From the NCBI RefSeq assembly GCF_036840915.1, contig NZ_CP085725.1, forward strand, positions 2,914,001 through 2,978,000: 64,000 nt of DNA, in the 5' to 3' direction. The position numbers were made by a program, and so were the translations under genes. Position 1 is the stretch's first letter. Every line of letters begins with the position of its first letter. This stretch comes from Flavobacterium hankyongi. GTDB lineage: Bacteria; Bacteroidota; Bacteroidia; Flavobacteriales; Flavobacteriaceae. The notes beneath the pieces were generated by a model. It ran no database searches and was not told the DNA's origin. It saw only the letters and a list, made by a program, of their open reading frames with translations. Below, one piece after another: positions 58,565-64,000 of the stretch.

Positions 58565-59452
58565 ATGAGATTTTTATTTATTTGTTTATTGTTTGTAAAT
58601 ATATCGTATTCCCAAGAATCTTTCTTTATGGGATATGTTTATTCTAAAACTACAAATTTACCAATTGAAAAAGCAACTATAAAAGTTAGAAATGGAGATG
58701 ATTATTTTACAACTATTTCAAATGAAAAAGGACAATTTAGATTTTTAAACTTTCAAAAAGACGATAAGTACATTGAAATTGAAATCTCTCATATCTCTTA
58801 TGAGAAAAAAAAGTGGCAAGGGTTTAATGATTCAAAGTTTTACTTAATTGAAAAAACAAATGAACTAAGTGAGATAAATATTTCTTCAGAAAAAGAAAAA
58901 ATAATTTATGAATTACCTATTTCAGATAGGATACTTACCTGTGTTAGAAATTTTAGTTGGGAGCACAAAATAGCTACTTTTATACCATATGAAACTAAAA
59001 ATGGGGATAGAGTAATAAAGAAAATAATTTACGCTATTTCTGACTTTGAAGGAGTTAAAGGTCTGAAGTACCAACCTTTTATTTCGAATCTTTATTCTGT
59101 GGATACAATAACCAAATTACCTGATAAGGCGTTAATTGAAAACGGGATTAAAGTTGTTAAGAATAATGAAAAAAAATGGGTTGAGGTGGATGTTTCTGAA
59201 TATAACTTGAAGATGCCTTCAGAGGGAATATTTGTTGTGATGGAATTACTAAGTGAAGATAAATACCCTTTTGGATATATTCAGTCTAATATTGGTGTAA
59301 TATCTGCTGTTCCAGCAATTAAAGCATATAAATATAATAAAAAATATATACGAAAATCATATCAGAATTTTCCAGTTTATACAATTCCTGTGGATTTAAG
59401 TAATAAATGGGTAGAACAAGATTGTCATTATCTAATGGATGTAGAATTTTAA
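58565..59452 (+). CDS. Exported protein with carboxypeptidase-regulatory-like domain
   Basis: The 295-residue protein has a signal peptide (MRFLFICLLFVNISYSQ) and then a CarboxypepD_reg-like beta-sandwich: GYVYSKTTNLPIEKATIKVR, TTISNEKGQFRFLNF and IEIEISHISYEKK (about residues 20-85). A larger C-terminal part (about 100-295), rich in beta strands, is not recognised; NGIKVVKNNEKKWVEVDV and a KNGDRVIKKIIY stretch are seen. It is probably periplasmic or surface-located. It lies 54 bases after the peptide gene and ten before the thioredoxin gene. Confidence 0.68.
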   Translation: MRFLFICLLFVNISYSQESFFMGYVYSKTTNLPIEKATIKVRNGDDYFTTISNEKGQFRFLNFQKDDKYIEIEISHISYEKKKWQGFNDSKFYLIEKTNELSEINISSEKEKIIYELPISDRILTCVRNFSWEHKIATFIPYETKNGDRVIKKIIYAISDFEGVKGLKYQPFISNLYSVDTITKLPDKALIENGIKVVKNNEKKWVEVDVSEYNLKMPSEGIFVVMELLSEDKYPFGYIQSNIGVISAVPAIKAYKYNKKYIRKSYQNFPVYTIPVDLSNKWVEQDCHYLMDVEF

Positions 59453-59462
59453 TTTTTAAATA

Positions 59463-59969
59463 ATGTTGCAAAAAATAATCATAGTCAGTATTTCAATTTT
59501 AACTTTTTCTCTTTGTGAAGAAAGTGCACAGTTTAAAAATCCGAATATAAAGAATATTGAAAATACTCAATTCGAGATAAATTCATTAGATCAAATTATA
59601 GAAGAAAATAAGGGTAAAGTTATCTACGTTGATTTTTGGGCTAGTTGGTGTTTGCCTTGTAGAAAAGAAATGCCCAATTCTTTAAAGCTTCATAAGAAAT
59701 ATAAAGATAAAGTGGTTTTTGTTTATCTGTCAATTGATTTGGAAAAGGGAGATTGGGAAAAAGCATGTGTCAAAGAATCTCTATTAGATTTAAAATATAA
59801 TTTGATGACTATTGGGTTTAAAAAATCCGAAGCATTGAAGGGGGTTAAATTGGAATCAATACCCCGTTATATGATTTTTGATAAAGAGGGAAAATTGGCA
59901 AATGTTGATGCTCCAAGACCTAGTGATAAAAATATTCACAAAGAGTTTGATAAATACTTATTAGATTAA
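59463..59969 (+). CDS. TlpA-like periplasmic thioredoxin
   Basis: The 168-residue protein has an N-terminal hydrophobic export signal (residues 1-18) and a thioredoxin/AhpC-TSA domain: VIYVDFWASWCLPCRKEMPN with a complete CLPC active site (near residues 62-65) and the cis-Pro loop as LESIPRYMIFD. It could reduce or shuffle disulfides in the periplasm. Its position two genes after the four-cysteine peptide suggests a role in that peptide's disulfide state, which is inference. Confidence 0.78.
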   Translation: MLQKIIIVSISILTFSLCEESAQFKNPNIKNIENTQFEINSLDQIIEENKGKVIYVDFWASWCLPCRKEMPNSLKLHKKYKDKVVFVYLSIDLEKGDWEKACVKESLLDLKYNLMTIGFKKSEALKGVKLESIPRYMIFDKEGKLANVDAPRPSDKNIHKEFDKYLLD

Positions 59970-59975
59970 AGCAAC

Positions 59976-60003
59976 AAAAAAGACTCAATTAGAGTCCTTT
60001 TTC
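59976..60003. terminator. Bidirectional terminator between thioredoxin and fbp
   Basis: A GACTC/GAGTC stem with AATTA loop, extended by A-T pairs around one bulged C, followed by T runs in both directions. It separates convergent genes. Confidence 0.65.
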
Positions 60004-61010
60004 TATTTATTCTTTTGCATAAATTCTTCTGCTTTTTCTACCATATTTGAGCTTCCACAGAAAAAAGGAACACGTTCGTGTAATTCTGTTGGTTGTATTT
60101 CCATAATACGGTTGTATCCATCAGATGCTTTTCCGCCAGCTTGTTCAGCAAGAAAGGCCATTGGGTTGCATTCATAAAGTAAACGTAACTTACCTTTTGG
60201 TGCTTTAGAGCTGGTTGGGTATAAATAAATTCCTCCCTTAATCATGTTTCTGTGAAAGTCTGAAACCAAACTTCCAATGTAACGTGAAGTATAAGGTCTA
60301 TCTCCTTCTTCAGTTTGACAGTATTTTAAATAATCTTTTACTCCTTGAGGGAAATGGATGTAGTTTCCTTCATTAATCGAATATATTTTTCCATCTTTAG
60401 AATACTGCATGTTAGGATGCGACAAATAAAAAGTTCCTATTGCAGGATTTAAAGTAAATCCGTTAACGCCATGTCCTGTAGTGTAAACAAGCATGGTTGA
60501 GGTGCCGTAAATTACATATCCAGCGGCAACTTGATTTACTCCTGGTTGTAAAAAATCTTCTAATTGAACAGGAGTTCCTATTGGAGTAACTCTTCTAAAA
60601 ACTGAGAAAATAGTCCCTACTGAAACATTCACATCAATATTTGATGAGCCGTCAAGTGGATCCATTAAAACAACATATTTGTTATTGTGACTATTATCTG
60701 AACCTGCTACGGTAATGAAATCATCGTTTTCTTCTGACGCAATACCGCAAACAATTTCACGATTTATTAAGGTTTGAATAAAAACTTCATTGGCATAAAC
60801 ATCCAATTTTTGTTGGTCTTCTCCTTGAATGTTTTGGTCACCAGCAGCTCCTACAATATCCACTAATCCTGCTTTGTTTACTTTGTAATTAACAACCTTG
60901 GCAGCTAGTCTTATAGAGTTGATAATTCTTGATAATTCTCCTGATGAATATTGAAATTCACTTTGTTTTTCGATGATGAATTCACCTAAGGTTTTATTGC
61001 GTTCTTCCAT
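60003..61010 (-). CDS. fbp: Class I fructose-1,6-bisphosphatase
   Basis: The 335-residue gluconeogenic enzyme hydrolyses fructose-1,6-bisphosphate to fructose-6-phosphate. The metal-binding sequence [10 protein letters not shown] (residues 117-126) and the Glu pair in ASEENDD (about 93-94) are intact, and [25 protein letters not shown] matches the substrate-binding end. Length is typical. Confidence 0.96.
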   Translation of the reverse strand: MEERNKTLGEFIIEKQSEFQYSSGELSRIINSIRLAAKVVNYKVNKAGLVDIVGAAGDQNIQGEDQQKLDVYANEVFIQTLINREIVCGIASEENDDFITVAGSDNSHNNKYVVLMDPLDGSSNIDVNVSVGTIFSVFRRVTPIGTPVQLEDFLQPGVNQVAAGYVIYGTSTMLVYTTGHGVNGFTLNPAIGTFYLSHPNMQYSKDGKIYSINEGNYIHFPQGVKDYLKYCQTEEGDRPYTSRYIGSLVSDFHRNMIKGGIYLYPTSSKAPKGKLRLLYECNPMAFLAEQAGGKASDGYNRIMEIQPTELHERVPFFCGSSNMVEKAEEFMQKNK

Positions 61011-61139
61011 GTAAGAAATCGTTGTAGTTTAGTGAAGCAAATATCATGATTTATTTTCTAAATTAAATCACAAAAAACTTCAAATTGAACCATTTTTATC
61101 ACCTTAAGATATTTTATATTTGTTAGAAAATTATACACA

Positions 61140-61964
61140 ATGAAAACAATTAAAATAGTTGGTTTAGCAGTAGTAATGTTTAGTGGAACGTTGCATGCGC
61201 AAATTAATCTTGGAGAAAAAGCATTAGGTGCAGTTCAAAAGGGTGTGGCTGGTTTTACATTTAACGATGAAGATGCAGCAGCTTTATCTAAAGAAGCTGT
61301 GGTGAAAATGGATGCCGAAAACAAAGTGGCTGGGCCAAAAGACGCATATACTCTTAGGCTGAATAAAATTTTTGGTAAACATAGTGCTGAGAATGGTTTG
61401 AAATTAAACTACAAAGTGTATTTAACTAAAGACGTAAATGCTTTTGCGACGGCTGATGGAAGTGTTCGTGTGTTTTCAGGATTAATGGATATCATGGATG
61501 ATAATGAATTGTTAGCAGTTATTGGCCATGAAATAGGTCACGTTGCAAATCATGATACAAGAGATGCTGTAAAAGCAGCGTATAAAAAAGAGGCATTGGT
61601 AGATGCAGTGGCTTCACAGTCTGATAAAGTTGCAAAATTAACGGACAGTCAATATGCAAAAATTGGTAGTGCAATGATAGATAGTCGCCATAGTCGTCAA
61701 CAAGAATCAGAAGCCGATCTTTTTTCATATGATTTCATGAAACGCCATAAGTATAATGTAAATGCTGTAGAATCGGCTTTTACCATTTTGGCTAAACAAA
61801 GTGAAGGAACCGAATCTAACTTTTTAACAAGAATGATGAGTTCACATCCAGAACCTAAACAAAGAGCTGAAGTTGCAAAGCAAAGAGCTATAGCAGATGG
61901 TCTTTATAAACCATATGTGAAACAAGCAGCAGTTAAAAAAGCAGTAGTAAAAAAGAAAAAATAA
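61140..61964 (+). CDS. M48-family zinc metalloprotease
   Basis: The 274-residue protein has a signal peptide (to about residue 20, GTLHAQ) and a complete M48 centre: VIGHEIGHVANH, with HEIGH at residues 130-134, and the third ligand in QQESEADLFSYDFM (about 190). It is probably a periplasmic quality-control protease like BepA. A TATATTTG box lies at 61115-61122. The C-terminus is a Lys/Ala/Val-rich tail. The GNAT gene starts two bases after the stop. Confidence 0.9.
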   Translation: MKTIKIVGLAVVMFSGTLHAQINLGEKALGAVQKGVAGFTFNDEDAAALSKEAVVKMDAENKVAGPKDAYTLRLNKIFGKHSAENGLKLNYKVYLTKDVNAFATADGSVRVFSGLMDIMDDNELLAVIGHEIGHVANHDTRDAVKAAYKKEALVDAVASQSDKVAKLTDSQYAKIGSAMIDSRHSRQQESEADLFSYDFMKRHKYNVNAVESAFTILAKQSEGTESNFLTRMMSSHPEPKQRAEVAKQRAIADGLYKPYVKQAAVKKAVVKKKK

Positions 61965-61965
61965 A

Positions 61966-62439
61966 ATGATAATCCGAAAAGGAACGCAAGACGACATGGC
62001 TCATGTTCTTGAACTAATAAAAGAACTGGCTATATACGAAAAAGAACCTGATGCTGTTGTAATAAAAGAGTCTGACCTTGTTAGAGACGGATTTGGAGAT
62101 AATCCACTTTTTTACACTTTTGTGGCTGAAGTAAATCATAAAATAGTAGGTGTTGCTTTGTATTATTACAGATATTCTACATGGAAAGGGAAAACAATCC
62201 ACTTGGAAGATTTGATAGTTAGAGAAGAAATGAGAGGAACTGGAATAGGTTTCGAATTGTATTCTGAAATTATAAAACAAGGTAAAAAAGATAATGTACG
62301 TAGAATTGAATGGAATGTACTTGATTGGAACACACCTGCAATTAAGTTCTATGAAAAGTCTGGTGCTAGAATACTTGAGGACTGGCGAGTGGTTCAAATG
62401 GATGAAATAGGAATAAATGAATTTATAAATAAATTGTAA
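61966..62439 (+). CDS. GNAT N-acetyltransferase (diamine/spermidine acetyltransferase-like)
   Basis: The 157-residue protein resembles the SSAT/PaiA branch: MIIRKGTQDDMAHVLELIKE, IHLEDLIVREEMRGTGIGFE (acetyl-CoA-binding R-G-T-G-I-G) and EWNVLDWNTPAIKFYEKSGA. Polyamines or a similar amine are likely acceptors. It is co-transcribed with the M48 protease by spacing. Confidence 0.85.
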   Translation: MIIRKGTQDDMAHVLELIKELAIYEKEPDAVVIKESDLVRDGFGDNPLFYTFVAEVNHKIVGVALYYYRYSTWKGKTIHLEDLIVREEMRGTGIGFELYSEIIKQGKKDNVRRIEWNVLDWNTPAIKFYEKSGARILEDWRVVQMDEIGINEFINKL

Positions 62440-62482
62440 AAATCTGAGTCAAACCACAATATGGTTTGAAAAATAATAAGTT

Positions 62483-63736
62483 ATGAGAATTTTCAAATTT
62501 GGAGGAGCGTCAGTAAAAGATGCTTCAGGTGTAAAAAACGTTTTTGACGTTTTGCAAAAAGTAGGTTACGAAGATGTGTTATTGATAGTTTCGGCTATGG
62601 GTAAAACAACCAATGCTCTCGAAGTTGTTATCAAGAATTATTTTGATAAGTCACCAGATTTGAATGCCTCTATACAAGAGGTTAAAAAATATCATTACCA
62701 GATTCTTTTAGATTTATTTGAAGATGAAGAGCATGAAGTGTTTCTTGATGTAGATAGTCATTTTGCTGATTTTGAATATTTCGTAAGAAGTAATAAATCG
62801 CCTAATTATAATTTCGTGTACGATCAAATTGTAAGTTATGGTGAAATTATTTCGACAACGATTTTAAGCCATTATATGAACTATAGAGGTGTTACTTCAC
62901 AGTGGTTAGATGTGAGAAATTATATAAAAACAGATAATACGTATCGCGATGCTAATGTTGATTGGGATATTACTCAAAAGAACATTGGTAAGATCGCTAA
63001 AAAGAAATTACTTTTTGTGACACAAGGATTTGTTGGGTCAGATGAGAATGGATTTACAACTACTTTAGGAAGAGAAGGTTCAGATTATACTGCTGCAATT
63101 TTTGCTTATTGCTTAAATGCAGAAAGTGTTACAATTTGGAAAGATGTTCCGGGAGTTATGAATGCAGATCCTCGTTATTTTGAAAATGCAACACTTCTTA
63201 ATCAAATATCATATCGAGAAGCTATTGAGTTGGCTTTTTATGGAGCAAGTGTAATTCATCCTAAAACATTACAGCCACTTCAAAGAAAAGAAATTCCTTT
63301 GTATGTAAAATCATTTATAAATCCACTTTTGCCTGGAACAAGTGTTTCTAAGGGAGAAGATTTAGAGCCTAAATCGCCATGTTTTATTGTTAAGAAGGAC
63401 CAACTTTTATTGTCTCTTTCATCAATAGATTTTTCTTTTATAATGGAAGAAAACATTAGCGAAATATTTGCTTTGTTACATCAGCATAAACTTAAAGTGA
63501 GTTTGATTCAGAACTCTGCGATTAGCTTTTCAGTATGTATTGAAGATAAATTTGGAACATTTAAAGATTTAGTGAAAATCCTTTCTAAAAAATTCAAGGT
63601 ATCGTATAATGAAAATGTCTCATTATACACCGTGAGACATTTTGATGAAAAAGCAATGAAAACTGTAGAAAAAAACAAATCGGTTTTACTTCGTCAAATG
63701 AGTCGCGAAACTCTTCAAGTTGTGACTAAGGAATAA
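62483..63736 (+). CDS. lysC: Aspartate kinase
   Basis: The 417-residue monofunctional enzyme phosphorylates aspartate, opening the lysine/threonine/methionine pathway. It has the amino-acid-kinase start KFGGASVKDA (residues 5-14), VTQGFVGSDENGFTTTLGR with GREGSDYTAAIFA, and WKDVPGVMNADPRY, followed by ACT-like regulatory domains from about 310 to 417. A small hairpin (TCAAACCA / TGGTTTGA) at 62449-62469 sits just before the start. Feedback control by lysine or threonine is usual for the family. Confidence 0.93.
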   Translation: MRIFKFGGASVKDASGVKNVFDVLQKVGYEDVLLIVSAMGKTTNALEVVIKNYFDKSPDLNASIQEVKKYHYQILLDLFEDEEHEVFLDVDSHFADFEYFVRSNKSPNYNFVYDQIVSYGEIISTTILSHYMNYRGVTSQWLDVRNYIKTDNTYRDANVDWDITQKNIGKIAKKKLLFVTQGFVGSDENGFTTTLGREGSDYTAAIFAYCLNAESVTIWKDVPGVMNADPRYFENATLLNQISYREAIELAFYGASVIHPKTLQPLQRKEIPLYVKSFINPLLPGTSVSKGEDLEPKSPCFIVKKDQLLLSLSSIDFSFIMEENISEIFALLHQHKLKVSLIQNSAISFSVCIEDKFGTFKDLVKILSKKFKVSYNENVSLYTVRHFDEKAMKTVEKNKSVLLRQMSRETLQVVTKE

Positions 63737-63825
63737 TTTTTTTAAAAAGCTATTTTACTCCAAAACACCAAAAATGGATATTTGCCTTAATTGCAATATC
63801 TTTGATGTTTTGGAGTTTCTTTTAT

Positions 63826-64000
63826 ATGTCTAAACTACAGGCACTTTTACTAATATTCTTTTTTCTTTTTTCGCTAAAAACCTTAGCACAAGAATCGCCG
63901 TATCATTTAAAAAAGGTTGTATCCAAACAAGATTCCATAAAAATTGATAGTATAAGCATTAATAAGAGTTTTTTTAAACTTCAAAATATAAAAGGTGAAG
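63826..64000 (+). CDS. Exported protein, 3' partial (runs off the window)
   Basis: ATG 63826 starts a normal signal peptide (MSKLQALLLIFFFLFSLKTL, cleaved after LAQ) followed by ESPYHLKKVV and a Lys/Ser-rich start of the mature part. An in-frame ATG at 63805 and an open, apparently hydrophobic frame back to 63730 make the exact start uncertain (see findings). The gene is cut by the window end; no family is assigned. Confidence 0.5.
   Translation, partial: MSKLQALLLIFFFLFSLKTLAQESPYHLKKVVSKQDSIKIDSISINKSFFKLQNIKGE

Noticed and set aside
1..64000. CRISPR arrays, rRNA genes, insertion sequences, prophage or classical integrases.
   Set aside because: No regularly spaced repeats, rRNA segments, transposase or integrase motifs were seen on either strand.

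Overview
This window is an AT-rich stretch of a Bacteroidota chromosome, most likely a Flavobacterium or close relative. The evidence is the six-gene alternative complex III locus fused to an aa3-type cytochrome oxidase, DUF5686/DUF2723/SPOR/PorT-type proteins, lysine/isoleucine/asparagine-rich proteins, and promoters of the Bacteroidota form TTG-(18-19 nt)-TAnnTTTG. No insertion sequence, prophage, CRISPR array or rRNA gene was seen. Most of the window is core chromosome.

Layout. 1-2205: the end of a glycerolipid acyltransferase (apparently frameshifted), type I asparaginase, tRNA-Ser(GGA) and a 56-residue membrane protein. 2241-3397 (minus): a lipoprotein with three copies of an HGQPGHRCD motif, and a SPOR-like protein. 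3615-15082: respiratory operon actABCDEF-coxBA, which carries electrons from menaquinol through ACIII to O2. 15159-19442: PorT-like barrel, PAP2-like membrane protein, rpoN and asnS. 19915-22345: a lipoprotein, then a minus-strand cluster with an L,D-transpeptidase-like protein overlapping a lipoprotein gene, followed by a decayed second copy of that lipoprotein gene. This looks like an effector/immunity arrangement. 22402-32865: RND/MMPL exporter, CPA2 antiporter, DUF5686 protein, coiled-coil protein, MFS transporter and an exported Ppx/GppA-like protein.

32851-41534 is the most rearranged part. A frr-pyrH segment occurs twice in direct orientation. The copy at 32851-34053 is a wreck with frameshifts and deletions; the copy at 37592-39065 is intact. 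Between them lie MFS, LuxR-type regulator, GNAT and Roadblock-like genes, and beyond the intact copy lie PAS, MFS and Roadblock-like genes, so MFS and Roadblock genes are repeated as diverged paralogues.

41587-47319: queuosine-precursor transporter, M3 peptidase, and the translation operon rplM-rpsI-rpsB-tsf, with a large inverted repeat between rpsB and tsf. 47554-57734: LacI regulator, a broken lipoprotein gene, polA, metallophosphoesterase, a thioredoxin-fold protein lacking its cysteines, polysaccharide deacetylase and a DUF2723 membrane protein. 57896-59969: tRNA-Gln(TTG), then a small double-glycine-leader, four-cysteine peptide gene followed by an exported regulatory-domain protein and a TlpA-like thioredoxin, possibly a secreted-peptide module. 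60003-64000: fbp, M48 protease, GNAT, aspartate kinase and the start of an exported protein cut by the window edge.

Two loci best merit follow-up as possible undescribed systems: the L,D-transpeptidase-like/lipoprotein pair at 20.6-22.3 kb and the GG-leader peptide cluster at 58.3-60.0 kb. All assignments rest on reading motifs by eye; no database search was run.
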